A DNA stretch of 64,000 nucleotides from Lachnospiraceae bacterium (GTDB lineage Bacteria; Bacillota; Clostridia; Lachnospirales; Lachnospiraceae): contig JAPJQL010000007.1 in the NCBI GenBank assembly GCA_030825115.1, positions 51,550 through 115,549 on the forward strand, in the 5' to 3' direction. The translations under genes were made by a program, and so were the position numbers. This document shows positions 56,290 to 64,000 of this stretch, piece by piece. The notes beneath the pieces are model-generated. The model was not told where the DNA came from. It saw nothing but the letters and a program-made list of their open reading frames with translations, and made no database searches. Numbering within the stretch: the stretch's first letter is position 1; each line of letters opens with the position of its first letter.

Positions 56290-59200
56290 ATGAAAACGTT
56301 TTTGGAAGTATTTCCCGGATTACATATGACAGAGCAGATGCAGGAGCTTTTAAACCTGGTGGAAGTGGAAAAGGTGTCCATGACCAGGGATAGAAGCTCT
56401 ATCCGTATCTGTATGGTCAGTCCCAGGCTGATCCACAAGAAGATGATCTGGGATATTGAGAACGGGATCCGGGACCAGTTGTTTCCGGGGAAAAAGATAC
56501 AGATTAAAATATTTGAAAAATACCGCCTTTCCGGCCAATACACTCCCGAGAAGCTGCTTGCGGCTTACCGGGAGAGTCTTTTGATGGAGCTGAAACATTA
56601 CAGCATCGTAGAATACACCATGTTCCGGAAGGCGGAGTTTACGTTTGAAAAGGCAGATGTCCTGCGGATGACCATCGAAAATACGATGGTCAACAAGGAA
56701 AAAGCAGGGGAGCTGAAGCGCGTTCTGGAAAAAGTATTCCATGAGCGGTGCGGGCTTCCGGTGGAGATTCTGTTCGACTATGTAGAGCCGGTTCGGGGCA
56801 AGGCGTCGATCCAGAGAGAACTTCAGGCAAAGCAGCAGGTGGAGCGCATGACCGCAAGGCTGGCGCCCGCTTTGTTTGGCGGAGCGCATGGGGATGGCAA
56901 AGAGGCCGGGACGAATCCTTCTCCGGAGGCAGGAAACGGGGCTGGTACGGACGGCAAAAACCGTGGCGGCAGCAAAGCTCCGGGCGTTTCCGGCAAAGCA
57001 GGGAGTGAAAAAAGCGCAGGCGACGAAGGCGGTTTCACCAAACGAGAAGCGTTTAAAAAGAGCGACTGGAGCAGCGGCGGCGGGTACCGGAAAAAATCGG
57101 ACAACCCGGATGTGCTGTACGGGCGTGATTTTAATGATGAATTTATCGAACTGGACAAGATCGAAGGGGAGATTGGCGAAGTCATCGTCCGCGGAAAGAT
57201 CCTGAACAAGGACAGCAGAGAGCTGCGGAGCGGGAAGACGATCATCATCTTCAATATGACGGATTTTACGGATACGATCACGGTCAAGGTGTTTGCCGGG
57301 GAAGATACCGTGGATGAGATCAATAAGGCGGTCTCTGTGGGCAGCTTTATCCGGCTTTGCGGCATGACGACGATTGACCGGTTTGACGGAGAGCTGACGA
57401 TCGGTTCAGTCCGGGGCATCAAAAAGGGAGAGGATTTCACCAGCAAGCGGATGGACAACAGCCCGCTAAAGCGGGTGGAGCTCCACTGCCATACCAAGAT
57501 GAGCGATATGGACGGGGTATCCGAGGTCAAGGACATCGTCAAGCGGGCAAAGGCGTGGGGAATGCCGGCGATCGCCGTGACGGACCACGGCTGTGTTCAG
57601 GCGTTCCCGGACGCCAGCCATGCGCTGGATAAGAACGATGAGTTCAAGGTGATATATGGGGTGGAGGGGTATCTGGTTGACGATATGAAGGAACTGGTAG
57701 AAAACTCTAAAAACCAGAGTTTTTCCGACCCCTATGTGGTATTTGATATCGAGACGACCGGATTTAGCCCGGAGAAAAACAGAATCATTGAGATCGGCGC
57801 GGTCAAAGTCGCAGACGGAGTGATCACGGACAAGTTCAGCGCCTTTGTAAACCCTGATGTGCCAATCCCCTTTGAGATTGAGCAGCTGACCGGGATCAAC
57901 GACAACATGGTGCTGCCTGCTCCCAAGATCGATGTGGTGCTGCCGCAGTTTCTGGAATTTTCAGAGGGCTGTGTGCTGGTTGCCCACAATGCGTCGTTTG
58001 ATGTCAGCTTCATCGCCCACAATGCGGAGCAGCTTGGGATTTTCTTTGAGCCTACCGTGTTGGATACGGTGGCGATGGCAAGGCATCTTCTGCCAAACTT
58101 AAACCGTTTTAAGCTGGATACGGTGGCGAAGGCGTTAAACATTTCCCTGCAAAACCATCACCGTGCGGTAGACGATGCCGGAGCTACGGCAGAGATTTTT
58201 GTAAAGTTCGTGGAGATGCTGCGGGAGCGGGGCGTGGAGAATCTCGACCAGCTGAATGCGATGAGCACGATGTCGGCCGACATGGTGAAGAAGCTACCGA
58301 CCCACCATGTCATAATCCTTGCAAAGAATGAGATTGGGCGTGTGAACCTGTACCGCCTGGTCTCCTGGTCCCACATCAATTACTTTGCCAGACGGCCCAG
58401 GATTCCAAAGAGCGTGCTCAGCGAGTACCGGGAAGGGCTGATCATCGGTTCTGCATGCGAGGCGGGGGAACTGTATCAGGCGCTTCTGCGGGGAATGCCG
58501 CAAAAGGACCTGTTGAAAGTGGCTGGCTTTTACGATTTTCTGGAGATCCAGCCGCTTGGCAACAATGCCTTTATGCTGCGGGACGAGAAGAGCACGGTGA
58601 AGACCTGGGATGACATCAAAGATATCAACCGCAAGATCATCAGTCTTGGTGAGACGCTGAACAAACCGGTCTGTGCAACCTGCGACGTGCATTTTTTGAA
58701 CCCCGAGGACGAGGTGTACCGCCGCATCATCATGGCGGGACAGGGCTTTTCCGACAGCGATGACCAGGCGCCTCTGTACCTGCGGACGACGGAGGAGATG
58801 TTAAAGGAATTTGAGTATCTGGGACCGGATAAGGCGGAGGAGGTGGTGATCACCAACACGAGGATGATCGCCGACATGTGCGAGAAGATCGCTCCGGTGC
58901 GGCCGGATAAATGCCCGCCGGTCATCGAAGACTCGGATGAAACCCTGCGTAAGATCTGCTATGATAAAGCCCATGAGATGTACGGCGACAATCTGCCGGA
59001 CATCGTTGTGGAGCGTCTGGAGCGGGAGCTGAATTCCATCATCTCCAATGGCTTTGCCGTGATGTATATCATCGCCCAGAAGCTGGTTTGGAAGTCCAAC
59101 GAGGACGGGTATCTGGTGGGCTCCCGAGGTTCCGTAGGTTCTTCCTTTGTTGCCACGATGTCCGGTATCACGGAGGTCAATCCGCTGAGCCCCCACTATT

Positions 59201-60807
59201 ACTGTACCCACTGCCATTTTTATGACTTTGATTCGGAAGAAGTGCGGAAATTCAGCGGTATGGCAGGCTGCGATATGCCTGACAGGATCTGTCCCGTCTG
59301 CGGCCAGCCGCTGATGAAGGACGGTTTTGACATTCCGTTTGAGACGTTCCTCGGCTTTAAAGGCGACAAAGAGCCGGATATCGACCTGAACTTTTCCGGC
59401 GAGTACCAGAGTAAGGCCCATGATTATACGGAGGTGATCTTCGGCAAGGGACAGACGTTCCGGGCAGGTACGATCGGTACGCTGGCGGACAAGACGGCCT
59501 TTGGGTATGTGAAGAAATATTATGAGGAGCGGGGTGTACATAAACGAAACTGTGAGATCGACCGGATCGTACAGGGCTGTGTGGGCGTGCGGCGTACCAC
59601 AGGCCAGCATCCCGGCGGTATCGTGGTTTTGCCGATCGGGGAGGATATCTATTCCTTTACCCCGGTACAGCGTCCCGCCAATGATATGACGACCAAGACG
59701 GTCACGACCCATTTTGACTACCATTCCATCGACCATAACCTGCTTAAGCTGGATATCCTCGGACACGATGATCCGACCATGATCCGTATGCTTCAGGATC
59801 TGACGGGGCTTGACCCGGTCAAAGATATTCCGCTGGACAGCCGGGAGGTCATGTCGCTGTTTCAGAATACCTCGGCGCTGGGGATCACCCCGGATGACAT
59901 CGGCGGGTGTAAGCTGGGGGCGCTGGGAATCCCGGAGTTTGGCACCGACTTTGCGATGCAGATGCTTATTGATGCCCAGCCGAAATATTTTTCCGACCTT
60001 GTTCGGATCGCGGGACTGGCCCACGGAACGGACGTGTGGCTGGGCAATGCTAAGGATTTGATCCTGAGCGGGCAGGCGACGATCCAGACCGCCATCTGCT
60101 GTCGTGACGATATCATGGTCTATCTGATCAACCAGGGAGTTGAGGAAGGGCTTTCCTTTACGATCATGGAGTCGGTCAGAAAAGGAAAAGGGTTAAAGCC
60201 TGACTGGATCGATGCGATGAAGGAGAAGGATGTGCCGCAATGGTATATCGACTCCTGCTTAAAGATAAAGTACATGTTCCCGAAGGCCCATGCGGCGGCC
60301 TACGTTATGATGGCGTGGCGGGTGGCATACTGTAAGGTGTTTTATCCGCTCGCTTATTATGCGTCCTTTTTCAGTATCCGTGCCAGCGGCTTTTCTTACG
60401 AGCTGATGTGCCAGGGGCGGGACAAGCTGGAATTTTATCTGGCGGACTACCGGAAACGGATAGATACGCTGTCGAAGAAGGAGCAGGACACCCTCAGGGA
60501 TATGAGGATCGTGCAGGAGATGTATGCGCGGGGCTACGAGTTCATGCCTCTTGATATCTACCGGGCAAAGGCGTATCATTTTCAGGTGATCGACGGGAAG
60601 CTGATGCCGTCCTTAAGCAGTATCGACGGCATGGGAGAGAAGGCGGCGGAGGCTGTGGTCGATGCGGCGAAGGACGGACCGTTTTTGTCCCGGGAGGATT
60701 TCAGAAACCGGGCAAAGGTCAGCAAGACCTTGTGCGATTTGATGGGGGATATGGGACTTTTGGGGGATCTGCCGGAGAGCAACCAGTTGTCGCTGTTTGA
60801 TTTTTAA
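56290..60807 (+). CDS. polC: DNA polymerase III alpha subunit, PolC type
   Basis: This 1505-residue protein is the Gram-positive replicative polymerase with built-in proofreading. It has an N-terminal domain, an OB-fold (EVIVRGKILNKDSRELRSGK), a split PHP domain starting LHCHTKMSDMDGVSEVKDIV, and the 3'-5' exonuclease inserted from about residue 478 (VVFDIETTGFSPEKNRIIEI). The C-family polymerase core follows with GSRGSVGSSFVATM, EPDIDLNFSGEYQ and FPKAHAAAYVMMAWRVAYC. A low-complexity Gly/Lys-rich stretch near residues 200-260 is a linker. It closes the pyrH operon. Confidence 0.98.
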   Translation: MKTFLEVFPGLHMTEQMQELLNLVEVEKVSMTRDRSSIRICMVSPRLIHKKMIWDIENGIRDQLFPGKKIQIKIFEKYRLSGQYTPEKLLAAYRESLLMELKHYSIVEYTMFRKAEFTFEKADVLRMTIENTMVNKEKAGELKRVLEKVFHERCGLPVEILFDYVEPVRGKASIQRELQAKQQVERMTARLAPALFGGAHGDGKEAGTNPSPEAGNGAGTDGKNRGGSKAPGVSGKAGSEKSAGDEGGFTKREAFKKSDWSSGGGYRKKSDNPDVLYGRDFNDEFIELDKIEGEIGEVIVRGKILNKDSRELRSGKTIIIFNMTDFTDTITVKVFAGEDTVDEINKAVSVGSFIRLCGMTTIDRFDGELTIGSVRGIKKGEDFTSKRMDNSPLKRVELHCHTKMSDMDGVSEVKDIVKRAKAWGMPAIAVTDHGCVQAFPDASHALDKNDEFKVIYGVEGYLVDDMKELVENSKNQSFSDPYVVFDIETTGFSPEKNRIIEIGAVKVADGVITDKFSAFVNPDVPIPFEIEQLTGINDNMVLPAPKIDVVLPQFLEFSEGCVLVAHNASFDVSFIAHNAEQLGIFFEPTVLDTVAMARHLLPNLNRFKLDTVAKALNISLQNHHRAVDDAGATAEIFVKFVEMLRERGVENLDQLNAMSTMSADMVKKLPTHHVIILAKNEIGRVNLYRLVSWSHINYFARRPRIPKSVLSEYREGLIIGSACEAGELYQALLRGMPQKDLLKVAGFYDFLEIQPLGNNAFMLRDEKSTVKTWDDIKDINRKIISLGETLNKPVCATCDVHFLNPEDEVYRRIIMAGQGFSDSDDQAPLYLRTTEEMLKEFEYLGPDKAEEVVITNTRMIADMCEKIAPVRPDKCPPVIEDSDETLRKICYDKAHEMYGDNLPDIVVERLERELNSIISNGFAVMYIIAQKLVWKSNEDGYLVGSRGSVGSSFVATMSGITEVNPLSPHYYCTHCHFYDFDSEEVRKFSGMAGCDMPDRICPVCGQPLMKDGFDIPFETFLGFKGDKEPDIDLNFSGEYQSKAHDYTEVIFGKGQTFRAGTIGTLADKTAFGYVKKYYEERGVHKRNCEIDRIVQGCVGVRRTTGQHPGGIVVLPIGEDIYSFTPVQRPANDMTTKTVTTHFDYHSIDHNLLKLDILGHDDPTMIRMLQDLTGLDPVKDIPLDSREVMSLFQNTSALGITPDDIGGCKLGALGIPEFGTDFAMQMLIDAQPKYFSDLVRIAGLAHGTDVWLGNAKDLILSGQATIQTAICCRDDIMVYLINQGVEEGLSFTIMESVRKGKGLKPDWIDAMKEKDVPQWYIDSCLKIKYMFPKAHAAAYVMMAWRVAYCKVFYPLAYYASFFSIRASGFSYELMCQGRDKLEFYLADYRKRIDTLSKKEQDTLRDMRIVQEMYARGYEFMPLDIYRAKAYHFQVIDGKLMPSLSSIDGMGEKAAEAVVDAAKDGPFLSREDFRNRAKVSKTLCDLMGDMGLLGDLPESNQLSLFDF

Positions 60808-60828
60808 GGATTTGAAACTATGTTTTTT

Positions 60829-60858
60829 GGGCGCATGACGATGTTGTGCGCCCTTTAT
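60829..60858 (+). terminator. Terminator after polC
   Basis: GGGCGCA (60829-60835) pairs with TGCGCCC (60847-60853), followed by TTTATTAATT. Confidence 0.75.
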
Positions 60859-60886
60859 TAATTGAGAAAGATAATCAAAAATATGG

Positions 60887-60938
60887 TTGACATCGTGTGA
60901 GGAAAGCGATATACTGAATATACCCATACGGGGTATAT
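60887..60938 (+). promoter_or_regulatory. csoR-copA promoter with CsoR operator
   Basis: TTGACA (60887-60892), 17 bases and TATACT (60910-60915) form a near-perfect promoter. The palindrome ATATACCC-ATACG-GGGTATAT (60918-60938) starts three bases after the -10 and covers the transcription start. Its TACCC...GGGTA core is the form known for CsoR operators, so copper-free CsoR would block initiation. Confidence 0.82.
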
Positions 60939-60999
60939 GTATAAGAAGTGAGAATCTGCAGAAAATATACCACAGGGAGTAGATAACGGAGGTTTCTAT

Positions 61000-61299
61000 A
61001 TGAATGAAAACCAATGCTGCCACAAGACAAAAGAGCGTTCCGAGAAAGAATATAAAGATTTGATTCACCGCTTAAACCGCATCGAGGGACAGATCCGGGG
61101 GATCAGGGGAATGGTGGAAAAAGACTGTTACTGTACAGACATCCTGGTCCAGGTGGCGGCGGCGAACGCAGCGCTGAACAGCTTTAATAAGGTGCTGCTG
61201 GCGAACCACATCCGTACCTGCGTGGCGCAGGATATCCGGGACGGACACGAGGAGACCATCGACGAGCTGGTGGCGATTCTCCAGAAACTGATGAAATGA
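61000..61299 (+). CDS. csoR: Copper-sensing repressor CsoR
   Basis: The 99-residue all-helical repressor leaves DNA when it binds Cu(I). The ligands align with Bacillus CsoR at Cys45 (CYCTDILVQVAA), His70 and Cys74 (NHIRTCV). The conserved basic HRLNRIEGQIRGIRGMVEKD helix near the N-terminus contacts DNA. An extra QCCH near the start is not a known ligand set. It precedes copA by 31 bases and has its operator upstream, so autoregulation is expected. Confidence 0.95.
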   Translation: MNENQCCHKTKERSEKEYKDLIHRLNRIEGQIRGIRGMVEKDCYCTDILVQVAAANAALNSFNKVLLANHIRTCVAQDIRDGHEETIDELVAILQKLMK

Positions 61300-61330
61300 T
61301 CATACAGGCAAGGAAATACAAGGAGGCATT

Positions 61331-63856
61331 ATGAAACAGTATACAGTGACCGGCATGAGCTGCGCCGCCTGCAGCTCCAGGGTTGAGAAGGCGGTCGGCA
61401 AAGTGCCGGGAGTGGAGTCCTGTTCTGTCAGCCTGCTCACCAATTCCATGGGGGTAGAGGGCAGCGCATCAGAGCAGGATATCATCGCGGCGGTGGAAGG
61501 CGCCGGATATGGTGCTTCGCTAAAAGGAAAGGCGTCGGGCGCGGCAGACGGCGCATCCGCCATGACGGCGGGGGAGGAGCTGTTAAAGGACCGGGAAACA
61601 CCGGTTTTAAAACAGCGGCTGTTCACCTCGCTGGGATTTCTCATCGTACTGATGTACGTATCTATGGGGCATATGATGTGGGGCTGGCCGCTTCCGGCTT
61701 TTTTGGCGGATAACCATGTGGCGATGGGGCTGATTCAGCTGATATTGACCGGAATCGTCATGGTGATCAACCAGAAATTTTTTATCAACGGGTTTAAGAG
61801 CCTGTGGCACAGGTCGCCGAACATGGATACGCTGGTGGCGCTCGGCTCTATGGCCGCTTTTGTCTACAGCACCTATGCGCTGTTTGCGATGACGGATGCA
61901 CAGATGCGGGGAGACATGGCGGGGGTCATGGCTTACATGCATGAATTCTACTTTGAGTCGGCGGCAATGATCCTGACTCTGATCACCGTCGGAAAGATGC
62001 TGGAGGCGAGGTCAAAAGGAAGGACGACAGACGCGCTGAAAAGCCTGATGAAGCTGGCTCCCCGGACGGCTACAGTGGTGCGGGACGGTGTGGAAGTGGA
62101 AGTATCGGTCGAACAGGTACAAAAAGGCGATGTGTTCGTTGTCCGGCCGGGGGAGAATATCCCGGTGGACGGCGTAGTGCTGGAAGGGCACAGTGCGGTC
62201 AACGAATCGGCTCTGACGGGAGAGAGCATCCCTGTGGATAAAGATGCCGGAGATAAAGTGTCGGCTGCGACGATGAACCAGTCCGGATTTATCCGATGTG
62301 AGGCGGTCAGGGTCGGCGAGGATACCACTCTGTCCCAGATCATACAGATGGTAAGCGATGCGGCTGCGACAAAAGCCCCGATCGCCAAAGTCGCGGACCG
62401 GGTATCCGGTGTGTTTGTTCCGGTTGTTATTGTGCTCTCTTTACTCACCGTGGCTGCCTGGCTGATCGCGGGAGAGAGCATCGGGTTTGCCCTTGCAAGA
62501 GGGATATCTGTGCTGGTCATCAGCTGCCCCTGCGCCCTCGGGCTGGCGACTCCTGTCGCTATCATGGTCGGAAACGGAATGGGCGCAAAACACGGGATCA
62601 TGTTTAAGACAGCCGTCTCTTTGGAGGAGGCCGGAAAGATGCAGATCGTGGCGCTGGATAAGACCGGTACGATCACCAGCGGGGAGCCAAAAGTGACGGA
62701 CATCCTTCCGGCACCGGGACTGGACGAAGCTGAGCTGCTTAAGATGGCGTACTCCCTGGAGTGCAAGAGCGAACATCCGCTGGCAAAAGCAATCCTTCAG
62801 GACGCCGGGGAAAAACAGATCGAGGCGGTGGAAGTGACTGATTTTCAGGCGCTGCCCGGCAATGGACTGTCGGCACTGCATGAGGGATCCCTGTTGTGCG
62901 GCGGGAACTTCATGTTTATCAGCAGCCAGGCGGACGTGCCGGAAGCGATGCAGACGGCAGCCGGACGGCTTGCAGAGGAAGGAAAGACGCCCCTGTTCTT
63001 TAGCCGGGATGGAAAACTGACCGGAATCATCGCCGTGGCAGATGTCATCAAAGAAGACTCCCCGAAGGCGGTAAAAGAACTGCAGAATATGGGAATTCAT
63101 GTGGTCATGCTGACAGGGGACAATGAGCGGACGGCTAAAGCCATCGGAATCCAGGCCGGTGTGGACGAGGTGATCGCGGGAGTCCTCCCGGACGGGAAAG
63201 AGAGTGTGATCCGCAGTCTGAAGAAAAAAGGAAAGGTCGCGATGGTAGGAGACGGGATCAACGATGCCCCGGCCCTGACCCGCGCCGATATTGGCATTGC
63301 GATCGGGGCAGGGACGGATATCGCGATCGATGCGGCTGATGTGGTCCTGATGAAAAGCCGCCTGAGTGATGTACCGGCAGCGATCCGCCTAAGCCGCGCC
63401 ACGCTGCGGAATATCCATGAAAACCTGTTTTGGGCATTTATCTATAACATCATCGGAATCCCGTTAGCGGCCGGCCTGATGATCCCGGTCTTTGGTTGGA
63501 AGCTGAACCCGATGTTCGGAGCGGCTGCGATGAGCCTCTCCAGCTTCTGTGTGGTAACAAATGCTCTGCGTCTGAATCTGTTTAAGATGTATGATTCCGG
63601 CAGAGACAAAAAAATAAGAAGAAAGACAGTCAAGGAGGAAGAACCCATGAAAAAAACAATGAAGATCGAAGGTATGATGTGCGGACACTGTGAGGCGCGC
63701 GTAAAAAAAACGCTGGAAGCGCTTGCGGGAGTCGAGGCGGCAGAGGTGAGCCATGAAGCAGGAACTGCTGTCGTGACCCTGACGGAAGAACTTTCAGATG
63801 ATGTGCTGAAAGAGGCCGTGGAGGCCCAGGATTATAAAGTGATTTCGATCCTTTAA
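61331..63856 (+). CDS. copA: Copper-exporting P-type ATPase CopA with C-terminal CopZ-like domain
   Basis: The 841-residue P1B ATPase exports Cu(I). The N-terminal metal-binding domain has C11-x2-C14 in GMSCAACS. The transmembrane metal site is the Cys399-Pro-Cys401 motif in SCPCALGLATP, the phosphorylated Asp443 is in DKTGTITSGEP, and MVGDGINDAPAL is the hinge. The usual ATPase ends near residue 760. Here, after a basic linker, a second heavy-metal domain (MKIEGMMCGHCEARVKKTLE, residues 773-841) continues in frame. That domain has its own ribosome binding site and may also be made alone. Confidence 0.95.
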   Translation: MKQYTVTGMSCAACSSRVEKAVGKVPGVESCSVSLLTNSMGVEGSASEQDIIAAVEGAGYGASLKGKASGAADGASAMTAGEELLKDRETPVLKQRLFTSLGFLIVLMYVSMGHMMWGWPLPAFLADNHVAMGLIQLILTGIVMVINQKFFINGFKSLWHRSPNMDTLVALGSMAAFVYSTYALFAMTDAQMRGDMAGVMAYMHEFYFESAAMILTLITVGKMLEARSKGRTTDALKSLMKLAPRTATVVRDGVEVEVSVEQVQKGDVFVVRPGENIPVDGVVLEGHSAVNESALTGESIPVDKDAGDKVSAATMNQSGFIRCEAVRVGEDTTLSQIIQMVSDAAATKAPIAKVADRVSGVFVPVVIVLSLLTVAAWLIAGESIGFALARGISVLVISCPCALGLATPVAIMVGNGMGAKHGIMFKTAVSLEEAGKMQIVALDKTGTITSGEPKVTDILPAPGLDEAELLKMAYSLECKSEHPLAKAILQDAGEKQIEAVEVTDFQALPGNGLSALHEGSLLCGGNFMFISSQADVPEAMQTAAGRLAEEGKTPLFFSRDGKLTGIIAVADVIKEDSPKAVKELQNMGIHVVMLTGDNERTAKAIGIQAGVDEVIAGVLPDGKESVIRSLKKKGKVAMVGDGINDAPALTRADIGIAIGAGTDIAIDAADVVLMKSRLSDVPAAIRLSRATLRNIHENLFWAFIYNIIGIPLAAGLMIPVFGWKLNPMFGAAAMSLSSFCVVTNALRLNLFKMYDSGRDKKIRRKTVKEEEPMKKTMKIEGMMCGHCEARVKKTLEALAGVEAAEVSHEAGTAVVTLTEELSDDVLKEAVEAQDYKVISIL
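63632..63856 (+). CDS. copZ: CopZ-like copper chaperone, in-frame internal gene of copA
   Basis: AAGGAGG (63632-63638) lies eight bases before an ATG at 63647 inside copA. From there a complete 69-residue HMA-domain protein reads to the copA stop, with metal-binding C12-x2-C15 in EGMMCGHCEARV. Its length, start context and domain boundaries match a free CopZ, which carries Cu(I) to CopA. Either copA and copZ fused by loss of the copA stop codon, or the organism makes both fused and free chaperone from one frame. The given start includes the ribosome binding site; the coding part begins at 63647. Confidence 0.65.
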   Translation, partial: KEEEPMKKTMKIEGMMCGHCEARVKKTLEALAGVEAAEVSHEAGTAVVTLTEELSDDVLKEAVEAQDYKVISIL

Positions 63857-63906
63857 AAAGCTTCTGGAAAAAGTGAAAAAAGTTGAAAAAAGTTGTCAAA
63901 TTTTTA

Positions 63907-63935
63907 TTGACTTTTTTGCAAATCCGTACTATACT
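63907..63935 (+). promoter_or_regulatory. Promoter of tRNA-Pro
   Basis: TTGACT (63907-63912), 17 bases and TATACT (63930-63935) end 11 bases before the mature tRNA sequence. Confidence 0.75.
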
Positions 63936-63946
63936 ATCGTAGGTGT

Positions 63947-64000
63947 CGAGGCGTGGCTCAGTTTGGTAGAGCGCTGCGTTCGGGACGCAGAGGTCGCAAG
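63947..64000 (+). tRNA. tRNA-Pro (anticodon CGG), 3' part beyond the right edge
   Basis: The 54 visible bases fold as acceptor CGAGGCG, D-arm GCTC...GAGC and anticodon arm CTGCG-TTCGGGA-CGCAG, with CGG in the anticodon positions. The variable loop follows. The T-arm and 3' acceptor strand lie outside the window. The initial C1 is usual for proline tRNAs. Confidence 0.93.

Noticed and set aside
58801..60024. A 407-codon frame antisense to polC
   Set aside because: It lies wholly within the polC polymerase core, has no ribosome binding site and no family features; such frames are expected opposite GC-rich coding sequence.

Overview
The window looks like a chromosomal segment of a Gram-positive anaerobe of the Clostridia, most likely a Lachnospiraceae (Clostridium cluster XIVa) gut-type bacterium. 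The evidence is PolC-type DNA polymerase III, CodY, a CsoR/CopA copper module, the Firmicutes order pyrH-frr-uppS-cdsA-dxr-rseP-ispG-polC, AGGAGG-type ribosome binding sites and a moderately GC-rich base composition. No species is claimed.

Layout. 1-1.1 kb (minus): citX and the start of citG, which build and attach the citrate lyase prosthetic group. 1.4-4.4 kb: an ABC importer (lipoprotein, permease, ATPase) of the TrpXYZ type. 4.5-5.2 kb: a cytidylate-kinase-like protein. 5.4-9.2 kb: histidine kinase, response regulator and a membrane diguanylate cyclase in one operon. 9.2-10.1 kb: a lipoprotein of unknown role.

10.2-33.6 kb is a coherent tricarboxylate island. It holds a TctCBA uptake system followed by a YbhJ-type aconitase-family hydratase, an AEC transporter, a split chromate-type transporter, an isocitrate-dehydrogenase-family enzyme, aconitase, citrate lyase (citD, citE and two different citF genes), and a 2-hydroxycarboxylate (CitS-type) transporter. 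Four complete LysR regulators and one LysR remnant are interspersed. A cell-wall NlpC/P60 hydrolase sits in the middle. An A-rich dyad (ATA-R-G-R-AAAA...TAT, the T-N11-A form of LysR sites and close to the ATAA-N7-TTAT box of Bacillus CcpC) recurs in front of the hydratase, the aconitase and citD, with related copies near tctC and the dehydrogenase. At the hydratase and aconitase promoters it is centred near -65. The island therefore looks like a LysR-controlled regulon for importing citrate-like acids and either cleaving them (citrate lyase) or isomerising and oxidising them (aconitase/IDH).

33.6-36.0 kb: a radical-SAM/DUF4130 DNA repair pair with two LexA-type boxes upstream. 36.1-41.8 kb: comM, dprA, topA, codY. 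42-43.8 kb: rpsB-tsf. 43.8-49.9 kb: an interruption of the usual tsf-pyrH linkage, with an AT-rich lipoprotein, two membrane-anchored XRE regulators and a GGDEF-EAL protein. 50.0-60.8 kb: the pyrH-to-polC housekeeping operon. 60.9-63.9 kb: csoR and a copA whose 3' end contains an in-frame copZ with its own ribosome binding site. 63.95 kb to the right edge: the 5' part of tRNA-Pro(CGG).
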